Assembly (NCBI GenBank): GCA_938040365.1
Contig: CALHXU010000108.1
Span: 1 to 33,556 of the forward strand
DNA length: 33,556 nt
Direction: 5' to 3'
Source of the DNA: an uncultured Acidimicrobiales bacterium
Lineage (GTDB): Bacteria; Actinomycetota; Acidimicrobiia; Acidimicrobiales; SHLQ01
The notes beneath the pieces are model-generated. The model worked only from the letters and a program-made list of their open reading frames with translations, did no database searches and had not been told where the DNA came from. The first letter of the stretch is position 1; each line of letters starts with the position of its first letter. Shown one piece after another: positions 1-7,921 of this stretch. The translations under genes were made by a program, and so were the position numbers.

Positions 1-963
1 GGGCCGCAATGGTTTACCGGCTCGCTCGATGCGATCTATCAGAACTTCAACCTCATCGACGATGAGCGGCCCGAGAACATCATCGTCTTTGGTGCCGATC
101 ACATCTACCGGATCGACGCCCGTCAGATGCTCGACGCACACTTAACCGGAGGCACCGGTGCCACCGTGGCCGGTATTCGCGTACCAAGAGAAGAAGCGAA
201 CCAGTTCGGGGTGATCACGATTGGTCCGGGGTCGAACAAGATCCTCCGTTTCGACGAGAAGCCCGAGAAAGCCGAGGGCCTCCCCCACTCACCCGACGAG
301 GTGTTGGCGTCGATGGGTAACTACATCTTCTCGACCGAAATGCTCATGGACCTCGCCACCGACGATGCGAGGAACGACGGCTCAAAACACGACATCGGCG
401 GCGACCTCATTCCGACGCTTGTCAACCGTGGCGAGGCGAGCGTCTATGACTTCACCGAGAACATCGTCCCGGGCGACACCGAACGCAACCGCCACTACTG
501 GCGAGATGTCGGAACGCTCGACTCGTATTTCGACGCCAACATGGACCTCGTCCAGCCCGAGCCGATCTTCAACCTCTACAACCCGAGCTGGCCAATCTTT
601 AGCTACAGCCGGAACCTTCCGCCTGCGAAGTTCGTCAGCGATTGGCGAACCGGCGACCCATCGGTGAAGAACTCCATCGTGAGCACCGGTGTCATCGTGT
701 CTGGGTCTCGGGTCGCGAATTCGGTCATCGGTGTCGGCTCTCACGTGCACCACGGCGCCGATCTCGAAAACGTCGTGCTTCTCGACGACGTCACGGTCGG
801 TCCGGACACGGTGCTGAAGAACTGCGTCATCGACAAGAACGTGATCATCCCTGCAGGCGTTCAGATCGGTGTCGACCCCGAGCTCGACGCGCAACACTGC
901 ACGATCAGCGATGGTGGTATTGCCGTGGTTGCAAAGAACACGGTCATTACGCCGCCTAAATAG
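1..963 (+). CDS. glgC: Glucose-1-phosphate adenylyltransferase (ADP-glucose pyrophosphorylase), 5' end missing
   Basis: Makes ADP-glucose from glucose-1-phosphate and ATP, the committed step of bacterial glycogen synthesis, in the cytoplasm. The reading frame is open from the first base, so the N-terminal nucleotide-binding part lies outside the window. The visible part begins with WFTGSLDAIYQN and VFGADHIYRIDARQM, both typical of GlgC, continues through the sugar-phosphate region (RFDEKPE, MGNYIF, YWRDVGTLDSYFDANMDL) and ends in a left-handed beta-helix of hexapeptide-like repeats (roughly codons 220-310). The C-terminus GIAVVAKNTVI also fits the family. The glycogen synthase gene lies about 0.5 kb downstream on the opposite strand, supporting the pathway. 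Family assignment is secure. Confidence 0.96.
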   Translation, partial: GPQWFTGSLDAIYQNFNLIDDERPENIIVFGADHIYRIDARQMLDAHLTGGTGATVAGIRVPREEANQFGVITIGPGSNKILRFDEKPEKAEGLPHSPDEVLASMGNYIFSTEMLMDLATDDARNDGSKHDIGGDLIPTLVNRGEASVYDFTENIVPGDTERNRHYWRDVGTLDSYFDANMDLVQPEPIFNLYNPSWPIFSYSRNLPPAKFVSDWRTGDPSVKNSIVSTGVIVSGSRVANSVIGVGSHVHHGADLENVVLLDDVTVGPDTVLKNCVIDKNVIIPAGVQIGVDPELDAQHCTISDGGIAVVAKNTVITPPK

Positions 964-974
964 CGAGCACCGGG

Positions 975-1427
975 CTACTCGGCAACACCTTGGACAGACG
1001 CAGTCAGCTGCGGTTCGCCGATCTCGGGTAACACGATGCAGATAACTTCGCGATCATCGGCTTCGTTCCAGCTCTGCTCCGATGGCGGCACGAAGGTAAG
1101 GAGAAAGCGCGAGCTGTCGTAGTCGATTCCGACGAATGGTTCGAAGGCGTCGATGCAACCGGCTTGGGCTTCGGTCGAGACGGCATCGGTTCCGGGAAAC
1201 TCGGCAGCATCGGTGAGATCGAACAGTTCGAATATTTCGGCATCGTGGGGAGCGTTGCACTCGACCGATTCGAAGCTTGAGATGCGTTGCTCATCGGCCG
1301 CTGGAAGATTGATGCAGTCGCCGACCGCAACGTCGAACGCGTCGACCTCGGTCGATGCGCTGTTATCTCCGTCGGTGCACGCTGCGAGGAGGAGCGCTCC
1401 CGCAAAGGTCATGGCCGCGATCTTCAT
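975..1427 (-). CDS. Small lipoprotein with septum-formation-like domain
   Basis: Predicted secreted lipoprotein of 150 aa. The N-terminus has Lys2, a hydrophobic stretch and the lipobox LAAC with Cys17 as the lipid-attachment residue. The mature part carries the pattern VGDCINLP ... VECNAPHDAEIFELFDL ... C(I)DAFEPFVG ... PSEQSWNEADDREVICIV, which resembles the Septum_form domain of actinobacterial cell-envelope proteins, with four spaced Cys that could form two disulfides. The ATG is preceded by CGGAG at a good distance. It is convergent with glgC (11 bp gap) and lies downstream of glgA on the same strand. The exact role is unknown; the domain name comes from family resemblance, not a demonstrated function. 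Confidence 0.85.
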   Translation of the reverse strand: MKIAAMTFAGALLLAACTDGDNSASTEVDAFDVAVGDCINLPAADEQRISSFESVECNAPHDAEIFELFDLTDAAEFPGTDAVSTEAQAGCIDAFEPFVGIDYDSSRFLLTFVPPSEQSWNEADDREVICIVLPEIGEPQLTASVQGVAE

Positions 1428-1485
1428 GGATGGTCTCCGTTGAGAGGGGGCATCGACGACGGTAGCCGCCCGGCGTTGCCGGCGC

Positions 1486-2907
1486 TCAACTACGGGCTTG
1501 TGACATGGCGCGTTGGTATACCGACAGGTGTTGTTGAGTGGGGCCGTCCCAACTCCAGTCGATAGCCATCCCGCGCTTTTGAATGCCGACTCGACGGCGA
1601 CGCACCCGCCATGCCCCTACAGCTCGGTGGAGCGCATCGAGCATGCCGATCGCATCGACGGTGAGCGCTACAAACCCAGTGCCGTTCTTCTGGTCGTGGT
1701 CAGCATCGATGACCGTATCGACGAGCCCACCAACCGGCGTAACCACCGGAATCGTGCCGTAGCGCATTGCCTGCATTTGTGCGAGGCCGCATGGTTCGAA
1801 TCGGCTCGGCATACAAAAGAGGTCGGCTCCGGCGAAGATCTGGTGGGCGAGTTTGAGGTCGTAACCATCGATGAAAGCGAACTGGTCGGGGTACTCAACT
1901 TCGAGTTGACGAGCCCACATCGACAACAGCTCGGCTCCGCTTCCGAGCATCACCAGCCGGGCGCCCATGTGTTCGAGGTAGGGGACGAGACCGAGCATGA
2001 TGTCGATCCCCTTTTGCTCGACGAGCCGGGTCACCATGCCAATGATTGGTCCATCGTTGGGTTCCCATCCCGCGAGTGCCCGCAGTTGGGCTTGGGTCTC
2101 TTCTTTGTTGCCGAGATTTGTCCGACCATACCGAGCCGCGATGTTCGGATCGGTCAGCGGGTTCCAAAGGTTTGCGTCGATGCCATTTCGGATGCCGACG
2201 AGGTCGTCACCCCGCTCGGCGAGCAAGTCGGCGAGACCGGCGCCTCGTGTCGGGTCGAGAATCTCGCTCGCATAGTTCGGGCTGACGGCGATCACCTGAT
2301 TCGCGGTTTGGATGGCTGCGGCGGCAGGGTTCACCTCGCCGAATCGCTCGAACGCCTCACGGCGTTCGGGAGCGATGACATCGAGCCACGAGATGTCGGC
2401 GTGCCCCTGATATCCAAGGGTGTGAATGGTGTAGACGCTCGGCGTGTCGATCCACGCCGACGCCATTGCGGTGTGCCAGTCGTTGAGGTGCACGACGTCG
2501 GGTTGGCGATCGTTCGTGATGGCAGCAACACCGGCGGAGAACCCAAAGAACCGCAGGTCGTTGTCAGACCAGCCTTCGCCGTACTCGTCAACATAAGGGT
2601 GCTTGCGGGTCATCGCAGGAAAGCCAACGAGGTGCACTTCGCCAAGTTCGGGAGCGATTCCAGAACGCAACGTTGCGGGGCCGACCCACTCGGGAAGGTC
2701 GAGCTCGGCGGTCGTTTCATCCTCGAGGATCGCATCGCCATAGTCAGGCAACACGACGGTCAGATCGACCGGCGTCGTAGCTCGCAACGAACGAATCAGC
2801 CCGGCTGATGCCTCGGCCAACCCGCCGACACGAGCGATCGGCGCGGCTTCTGCGGTAGCGAACACGACGCTCTCGACTACCGGTTCGTTCTTGTGGTCTA
2901 TCACCAC
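1486..2907 (-). CDS. glgA: Glycogen synthase, GT5 type
   Basis: Transfers glucose from ADP-glucose to the growing alpha-1,4-glucan. The 473-aa protein has the GT-B layout: an N-terminal domain starting VVFATAEAAPIARVGGLAEA, then WHTAMASAW, VYTIHTLGYQG and NQVIAVSPNYA, a linker GIRNGIDANLWNP, and a C-terminal domain with GMVTRLVEQKGIDIM, the acidic motif RFEPCGLAQMQAMRYG and PVVTPVGGLVDTV. It ends with WSWDGPTQQHLSVY, typical of GlgA. The usual K-x-G-G-L ADP-glucose loop reads R26-V-G-G-L, a conservative change. Two consecutive GTG codons (2907 and 2904) are possible starts, and no strong Shine-Dalgarno sequence is visible. It is convergent with glgC around the lipoprotein gene. Confidence 0.93.
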   Translation of the reverse strand: MVIDHKNEPVVESVVFATAEAAPIARVGGLAEASAGLIRSLRATTPVDLTVVLPDYGDAILEDETTAELDLPEWVGPATLRSGIAPELGEVHLVGFPAMTRKHPYVDEYGEGWSDNDLRFFGFSAGVAAITNDRQPDVVHLNDWHTAMASAWIDTPSVYTIHTLGYQGHADISWLDVIAPERREAFERFGEVNPAAAAIQTANQVIAVSPNYASEILDPTRGAGLADLLAERGDDLVGIRNGIDANLWNPLTDPNIAARYGRTNLGNKEETQAQLRALAGWEPNDGPIIGMVTRLVEQKGIDIMLGLVPYLEHMGARLVMLGSGAELLSMWARQLEVEYPDQFAFIDGYDLKLAHQIFAGADLFCMPSRFEPCGLAQMQAMRYGTIPVVTPVGGLVDTVIDADHDQKNGTGFVALTVDAIGMLDALHRAVGAWRVRRRRVGIQKRGMAIDWSWDGPTQQHLSVYQRAMSQARS

Positions 2908-3065
2908 TGAATTACCACACCTTCGTAGGGCCCAAATGCCTTCTCAGAGTATGCAACCCACAGCGGTCCTCGTCACTTTGGGGACGCCTACCGAACGTTG
3001 TTCGTCGCCAATTCAGCCCACACGAATAGAAGAACGAGCGAGGCCTCGTTAGTATTTGGAGAGAC

Positions 3066-3157
3066 AACCGGGGAGCTCGGGCAATTGCCGGGCTGAGAGG
3101 GTGACGACAGTGTCATCGACCCGCACAACCTGAACTGGGTAATGCCAGCGGAGGAAG
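3066..3157 (+). promoter_or_regulatory. TPP (thiamine pyrophosphate) riboswitch
   Basis: The region holds the conserved parts of the THI element in order: CCGGGGAGC (3068-3076), a variable P3 arm, GGCTGAGAGG (3091-3100), then ACCTGAACTGGGTAATGCCA (3128-3147) and GCGGAGGAA. It stands directly before the thiB-like gene. The Shine-Dalgarno sequence GGAGGAA (3150-3156) is the 3' edge of the element, 7 nt before ATG 3164. This fits thiamine pyrophosphate binding hiding the ribosome site, i.e. control of translation. The mode is inferred. Confidence 0.96.
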
Positions 3158-3163
3158 ATACCA

Positions 3164-4288
3164 ATGACGAAGAACCGACGATTCGTTCGTGCGCTTGCAG
3201 CGATGCTGATGATGGCGATGATCGCCGCTGCGTGCGGAAGCTCGAGCGACACGAGCGCTGCAGCCGCTGATTCCGAGTGTTTCACCGATCCCGGTCTCGA
3301 AGCGGTCGAGCTCGCCAGTGACCCAGCGAGCCTCGACGGCACGACGATCACGCTCGCAACCCACGACTCATTCTTCTTATCTGAGGGAACGCTCGAAGCG
3401 TTTACCGCCGAAACCGGCATTACCGTCGAGCAAGTGGCCGTTGGCGATGCAGGCCAGCTGGTCAGCCAGTCGGTTCTCACCGCAGGCACACCAACCGCCG
3501 ACGTGCTGTTTGGAATCGATAACAGCTTCCTCTGCCGAGGCCTCGAAGCCGATTTGTTCAGCCCATACGTCTCGTCTGCGCTGTCGACCGTTGCCGATGA
3601 TCTCCAAGTCGATCCGTTCAACCGAGTCACACCGATCGACTTCAGCGACGTGTGCGTCAACTACTGGAACGATGCGCTGCCCGGTGATGAACCAGCATCG
3701 CTCGAAGACCTCATCGACCCGGTGAACGCCGGCCAGTTCGTCACCGAGAACCCCGAGACATCGTCGCCTGGCTTTGCCTTCCTGCTTGCCACCATCGCCC
3801 GCTTTGGCGAGGACGGTTGGGAAGAGTACTGGGAGTCGCTCGTCGAAAATGACGTGTCGATCACCGCAGGGTGGAGCGAGGCGTACGAAGTCGAGTTCAC
3901 CGCAGGTGGCGGTGAACGATCGATTGTGACCTCCTACGCATCGAGCCCGCCAGCCGAGTTCCTCTTCGCGAGTCAGCCCGTCGATGCCCCACCCACCAGC
4001 GTCTTGTTCGACAGCTGCTTCCGCCAGATCGAGTTCGCTGGAATCTTGGCAGGCACCGAACACCCCGAGGCGTCTGCTGCGCTGATCGACTTCATGCTCA
4101 GCCCGACCTACCAAGAGGACATTCCGCTCAACATGTTCGTCTACCCAGCGAACAGCGAAGCTGAGCTGCCAGAAGCGTTCGTCGACTTTGGACCACTTGC
4201 TGACGAACCGTTGATCCTCGACCCGGCCGAGATCGAAGCGAACCGCGACGACTGGACCGAGCGGTGGAACGCCATCGTCCTGGGCTAG
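3164..4288 (+). CDS. thiB: Thiamine ABC transporter substrate-binding lipoprotein (ThiB/TbpA-like)
   Basis: Extracytoplasmic solute-binding protein, 374 aa, with a basic N-terminus, a hydrophobic core and a lipobox IAAAC (Cys24), so it is membrane-anchored outside the cell. The mature part follows the thiamine-binding/iron(III)-type SBP pattern: TITLATHDSFFLSEGTLEAF, ADVLFGIDNSFLCR, DPFNRVTPIDFSDVCVNYW, PETSSPGFAFLLATIARFG, ITAGWSEAYEVEFTAGGGERSIVTSYASSPPAE. The ATG follows GGAGGAA with 7-nt spacing. The TPP riboswitch directly upstream makes thiamine or a thiamine-related molecule the most likely ligand. The last 25 nt overlap the start of thiP, indicating co-translation. Confidence 0.93.
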   Translation: MTKNRRFVRALAAMLMMAMIAAACGSSSDTSAAAADSECFTDPGLEAVELASDPASLDGTTITLATHDSFFLSEGTLEAFTAETGITVEQVAVGDAGQLVSQSVLTAGTPTADVLFGIDNSFLCRGLEADLFSPYVSSALSTVADDLQVDPFNRVTPIDFSDVCVNYWNDALPGDEPASLEDLIDPVNAGQFVTENPETSSPGFAFLLATIARFGEDGWEEYWESLVENDVSITAGWSEAYEVEFTAGGGERSIVTSYASSPPAEFLFASQPVDAPPTSVLFDSCFRQIEFAGILAGTEHPEASAALIDFMLSPTYQEDIPLNMFVYPANSEAELPEAFVDFGPLADEPLILDPAEIEANRDDWTERWNAIVLG

Positions 4289-5892
4289 CACCCACAATTC
4301 GTAGCGGCGGCGGGCTGGTCCTCGTTCCCGCGGGGTTTCTCGCGGTGTTCTTCGCCTGGCCCGTCGCGCAGCTCCTACTCCGAGGTTTCTCCGATGGCGG
4401 CTTTCAGGCGTTCGCCGACACGTTAGGTTCGTCGACGATTCGCTCTGCGGCGTGGTTTACGCTGTGGCAGGCCGTTGCGTCGACGCTCCTCACGCTCATC
4501 GTCGCAGCGCCGCTCACCGCTGTGTTGGCGAACGTTTCCTTCCGGGGAAGGCGCCTCGTCAACGCGCTCGTGACGGTTCCGTTCGTTCTGCCAACCGTCG
4601 TGGTTGCCGGAGCGTTCCTTGCGACGAGTGAGCGGGTCGGCCTGACGAGCGGCCCGTTCGCGCTGCGACGGTCGGTGTTTTCGATCATCGTCGCCCACGC
4701 CTTCTTTAACGTGGCTGTCGTTGTTCGAACCGTTGGCTCGTATTGGAGCCAACTCTCACGAGACGACGAACACGCCTCCCGATTGCTCGGGCAGAGCTCG
4801 CTCTCGACCTTCTTTCAAATCACTCTTCGGCGGCTTCGTCCTTCGATACTCGCCGCAGCATCGCTCGTCTTCTTCTTCACGTTCACATCGTTTGGCGTGG
4901 TCTTGATCTTGGGCGGCGCCCGTCAGCGCACGATCGAAACCGAGATCTTCCGTTTCGCCATCAGCCGCACCGACTTCGCAACCGCTGCAGTGCTTTCGGT
5001 CGTGCAACTCCTCGCCGTCGTCTTGCTCGTGGTGATCAACCTCAAACTGCGCGGGCGCCTCGTGAGTGATCGGTTGGGCCAACGCCTCCGACCATGCCAA
5101 ACAACGCGAGGTTTGCTTGCGACCTGGGCGGTCATTCTGCTGACCCTCGGTCTGCTCGCCATCCCGGTCGCCTCACTTGTCGAGCAGTCGCTGCGAACCG
5201 GCGATGGCTACGGACTGGCCAACTACGCCGCCCTCGGCGATCGCCCGCCGTTCCTTACAGTTCCGCCGGGAAGAGCGATCATCAACTCGCTCGCTTTCGG
5301 CGCCGTCGCCGCAGTTATCGCCACCGTCGCGGGCGGCTGGGCCTCGTTCGGCATCGTCTATGGGCCACGCCGCTGGAGCCGTCTGCTCGACACTGCGTAC
5401 CTGCTCCCCCTCGGCACGTCGGCGGTGACGCTCGGCTTCGGCGTGCTCATCACGTTCGACACCTCGTGGTACGACATCCGCCAATCGTGGATCATCATCC
5501 CGCTCACCCAAGCGCTGATCGGCGTGCCCTTCGTGACCCGGGCCGTGGTCCCCGTCCTTCGAGCGATCGACCCAAAGCTGCGCGAAGCTGCTGCGAGCAT
5601 GGGCGCCAGCCCACAAAAGATCCGCCGAGACATCGACCTGCCTATCGCAAGACGAGCTCTGACCATCGGCGCCGGCTTTGCTTTCGCAATCTCGCTCGGC
5701 GAGTTCGGTGCCACGTCATTCGTGGGCCGCCGCCCCGACTTCATGACCGTGCCACTCGCAATCAGCCGACTCCTCAGCCAACCCGGCGACACCATCCAAG
5801 GCCAAGCCATGGCCCTCAGCGTCATCTTGATGATTCTCACGACCACAGTCCTGATGGCCGTAGACCGCGCCGACGGCTCCAGCATCCTCTAA
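4264..5892 (+). CDS. thiP: Thiamine ABC transporter permease (ThiP-like)
   Basis: Integral membrane permease of 542 aa with about 12 hydrophobic segments and two copies of the binding-protein-dependent transport inner-membrane domain (roughly 50-260 and 330-535). Each copy carries an EAA-like loop: the first around SRLLGQSSLSTFFQITLRRL, the second around REAAASMGASPQKIRRDIDL. This double-domain layout is typical of ThiP and FbpB. The start is GTG 4264, inside the end of thiB. The riboswitch and substrate-binding gene upstream point to thiamine uptake. No ThiQ ATPase gene follows; after the stop there is only a REP-like palindrome and an unrelated gene, so the ATPase must be encoded elsewhere or shared. 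Confidence 0.92.
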   Translation: MERHRPGLAPTIRSGGGLVLVPAGFLAVFFAWPVAQLLLRGFSDGGFQAFADTLGSSTIRSAAWFTLWQAVASTLLTLIVAAPLTAVLANVSFRGRRLVNALVTVPFVLPTVVVAGAFLATSERVGLTSGPFALRRSVFSIIVAHAFFNVAVVVRTVGSYWSQLSRDDEHASRLLGQSSLSTFFQITLRRLRPSILAAASLVFFFTFTSFGVVLILGGARQRTIETEIFRFAISRTDFATAAVLSVVQLLAVVLLVVINLKLRGRLVSDRLGQRLRPCQTTRGLLATWAVILLTLGLLAIPVASLVEQSLRTGDGYGLANYAALGDRPPFLTVPPGRAIINSLAFGAVAAVIATVAGGWASFGIVYGPRRWSRLLDTAYLLPLGTSAVTLGFGVLITFDTSWYDIRQSWIIIPLTQALIGVPFVTRAVVPVLRAIDPKLREAAASMGASPQKIRRDIDLPIARRALTIGAGFAFAISLGEFGATSFVGRRPDFMTVPLAISRLLSQPGDTIQGQAMALSVILMILTTTVLMAVDRADGSSIL

Positions 5893-5899
5893 CCCAAAA

Positions 5900-6046
5900 C
5901 GTAAGGGTGCCAGGCTCCCTTACGAAATTGCTCGGGGAATGACCCGCCCAGTCCGTGTCTCAGCGGCGCTTTCTGAAGATGTCGAGATGCAACTCGGCAC
6001 AGAACAGCCACTTCGTCAAGGTGCCTGGCACCCTAACGAAGTGGCT
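5900..6046. repeat. Two REP-like palindromes with GGTGCC/GGCACC-type cores
   Basis: First palindrome 5900-5924: arms CGTAAGGG and CCCTTACG around TGCCAGGCT. Second 6006-6046: arms AGCCACTTCGT and ACGAAGTGGCT (11 bp, perfect) around CAAGGTGCCTGGCACCCTA, which contains a further perfect 6-bp inverted repeat GGTGCC/GGCACC. The cores are related, and the outer arms differ but each is self-complementary. They lie between thiP and the HD-domain gene. The form matches REP sequences moved by REP-associated Y1 transposases. They could also act as transcription terminators for thiBP. Confidence 0.75.
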
Positions 6047-6107
6047 GCTCGACTTCTGCAGCGAGTGAGCGAATCGAACGATGCGAAGCCAAGGGCGAGG
6101 GTGGTGC

Positions 6108-6779
6108 ATGAGCGCGACCGAGGTTTGGCGGAAAGAAGAGCGCCTTGACTCAGCCCCTGTTTTGGTCGATCGTTCAGTTATGGATTCGGTTACGTGGACA
6201 CAGATGGCTGACGGCACTCGTGAGGACTACGACATGTTGGGTCAGCTCTATACCGAGCACACCCAAGGTGAGTTGATCGACAACATGGTCAAGCTGCTCG
6301 AGATCATGAAAGGCCCGAAACTCGGTTACCAGATCGACCGGTACGAGCATTCGTTGCAGTCGGCGTCTCGGGCGCTCCGCGCCGACGAACGCCTCGACCT
6401 TGTCATGGGTTGTCTGTTGCACGACATTGGTGACCCGATCGCACCGCAAAACCACAGCGCTACGGCAGCGGCGATGCTTCGTCCCTACGTCGACGATGAA
6501 ACCCACTGGGTCGTTGCCCACCACGGGCTGTTCCAGGGGTACTACTACTTCCATCACATGGGCGGCGATCGAAACGCTCGCGACTTGTACAAGGACCACG
6601 AGTATTCAGAAGCGTGCATCTCGTTCTGCGCGAACTACGACCAGAACTGCTTCGACCCCGACTACCCCACGCTTCCGATGAGCGACTTCATCCCGCTAAT
6701 GGAAGAGCTGTTCTCACGAGAGTCCAAGGTGCCCGGTGTGGCTCCGGAAGGCCTCACCCTCGGCGAAACCGTCAACTAA
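6108..6779 (+). CDS. HD-domain metalloprotein (COG4341 / PhnZ-like)
   Basis: Predicted HD-superfamily metal-dependent enzyme. Visible signatures are YEHSLQSA (metal-ligand His), GCLLHDIGD (the HD pair), NHSATAAAMLRPYV, WVVAHHGLFQGYYYFHHMGGDRNARDLY, and a C-terminal FCANYDQNCFDPDYP ... LPMSDFIPLMEELFSR. This set matches the predicted HD phosphohydrolase family that includes mixed-valence di-iron oxygenases such as PhnZ. Substrate is unknown. ATG 6108 has GAGGG 6 nt upstream; ATG 6180 gives a 199-aa product starting MDSVTWTQMADGTREDYD, which fits the usual family N-terminus better, so the start is unsettled. The stop overlaps the end of the convergent dehydrogenase gene by 4 bp. Confidence 0.85.
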   Translation: MSATEVWRKEERLDSAPVLVDRSVMDSVTWTQMADGTREDYDMLGQLYTEHTQGELIDNMVKLLEIMKGPKLGYQIDRYEHSLQSASRALRADERLDLVMGCLLHDIGDPIAPQNHSATAAAMLRPYVDDETHWVVAHHGLFQGYYYFHHMGGDRNARDLYKDHEYSEACISFCANYDQNCFDPDYPTLPMSDFIPLMEELFSRESKVPGVAPEGLTLGETVN

Positions 6780-7768
6780 CTCTCGCCATCGGCGAGTTGT
6801 TTCACTGCAGCCCAGACATCGTCTTCGACGTCGACACCGTCTGGGGTGCTGCTTTCTTGGCCGGGAAGTCGAGTGCCAGGCTGATCGGCGATCGAGCGGG
6901 CGAGCGACTCGAGGTGAGCATAGAAAGCCTGATCGGCGTACGCAGATGGATCGATCACGATGTAGAACTGGCCGAGGTCGTGTGGCGGACCCTCCGGTGC
7001 CTTGAGCGGCGGAACGTCGACGCTTCGATTTGAACCGGTGAGCGCTGATGCGAGGATCTCGACCATCAGGCCAATGCCATAACCCTTGTATCCGCCGGCG
7101 GAAACGAGTGAACCCTGCAGGGCAGCGTGTGGGTCGGTTGTTGGTTCGCCGTCACTATCGACCGCCCAACCCAACGGGATCTGCTCCCCCGCTGCAGCGG
7201 CCATGGTGATCTTGCCGAGCGCAACTGCGCTGGTGCTGAAGTCGAACTGAAAGGCCACTCCGCCGTTGCCGTCGGGCACTGCCATCGCGATCGGGTTCGT
7301 TCCAAGAAGCGGCGACGAACCACCGGGAGGCGCAACGCGGGGAGTTGCATTCGTTGCCCCAATCGCCAACATTCCTTCGTGGGCGAACTGTTCGGTGAAG
7401 TACCCGAGCGAGGTGCACGTATGGCTGTGTTCGATACTGAAGCCACAGATGCCATTGGCCCTCGCTGCGTCCAGCGCTGCCGGAAGGCCCGCGGCAAAGG
7501 CGGTCTGGGCAAAGCCAAACTTTGCATCGACTCGAACCGCTCCCGGTCGATCGACGTGCACAACCGGCGTTGGGTCGACCGGAATCCTGCCCGACTCGAG
7601 CTGCTTGCAGTAGCTATCGAGGTAATAGAGACCGCAGATCTTGTTGCCCTTCGACTCGGCGACCCGCACGGCGTGCGCCACCTCGCCAGCCACAGTCGAA
7701 TCGGCACCTGATGCTTCTAATGCCGCCTTGGTCACTGCCTCGATCTCGTCTAACGCAACATGTGCCAC
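6776..7768 (-). CDS. Ldh2/malate-lactate dehydrogenase family NAD(P)-dependent oxidoreductase
   Basis: Member of the Ldh2/AllD/ComC/DpkA family of NAD(P)H-dependent 2-oxoacid (or cyclic imine) reductases, 330 aa from this start. Family marks seen: AVRVAESKGNKICGLYYLDSY, IEHSHTCTSLGYFTEQ, LLGTNPIAMAVPDG, FDFSTSAVALGKI, GWAVDSDGEPTTDP, AGGYKGYGIGLMVEIL and GQFYIVIDPSAY. The usual SHG motif with the catalytic His reads SKG, so catalysis or substrate may differ. GTG 7768 is chosen because AGGGGAG lies 8 nt upstream; an in-frame ATG at 7807 lacks this and is less likely. Substrate cannot be named from sequence. Confidence 0.88.
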   Translation of the reverse strand: MAHVALDEIEAVTKAALEASGADSTVAGEVAHAVRVAESKGNKICGLYYLDSYCKQLESGRIPVDPTPVVHVDRPGAVRVDAKFGFAQTAFAAGLPAALDAARANGICGFSIEHSHTCTSLGYFTEQFAHEGMLAIGATNATPRVAPPGGSSPLLGTNPIAMAVPDGNGGVAFQFDFSTSAVALGKITMAAAAGEQIPLGWAVDSDGEPTTDPHAALQGSLVSAGGYKGYGIGLMVEILASALTGSNRSVDVPPLKAPEGPPHDLGQFYIVIDPSAYADQAFYAHLESLARSIADQPGTRLPGQESSTPDGVDVEDDVWAAVKQLADGES

Positions 7769-7832
7769 GGTGTGTTCTCCCCTCAACGACGCGATCGCGC
7801 CGCTCATACGCTCTCAGAGACCCCGTCGCTAT

Positions 7833-7904
7833 AACAACTCGTCCCGAGCGAACAACTCGTCCCGAGCGAACAACTCGTCCCGAGCGAACAACTCGTCCCG
7901 AGCG
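7833..7904. repeat. Four tandem copies of an 18-bp unit between divergent genes
   Basis: The unit AACAACTCGTCCCGAGCG is repeated four times without change, starting at 7833, 7851, 7869 and 7887. Each unit has a small inverted repeat CTCG-TCC-CGAG. The array fills most of the gap between the divergent Ldh2-type gene (start 7768) and the NUDIX gene (start 7922), ending 17 bp before the latter. Possible roles are a multi-site operator, a promoter spacer that varies in copy number, or neutral slippage DNA. Confidence 0.95.
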
Positions 7905-7921
7905 GTCGGTAGGTTGTCCCC

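Noticed and set aside
1513-2808. 431-aa plus-strand open frame
   Set aside because: Antisense shadow of glgA; no family features.
7833-7904. CRISPR array
   Set aside because: Units are directly joined, with no unique spacers between them and no cas genes.
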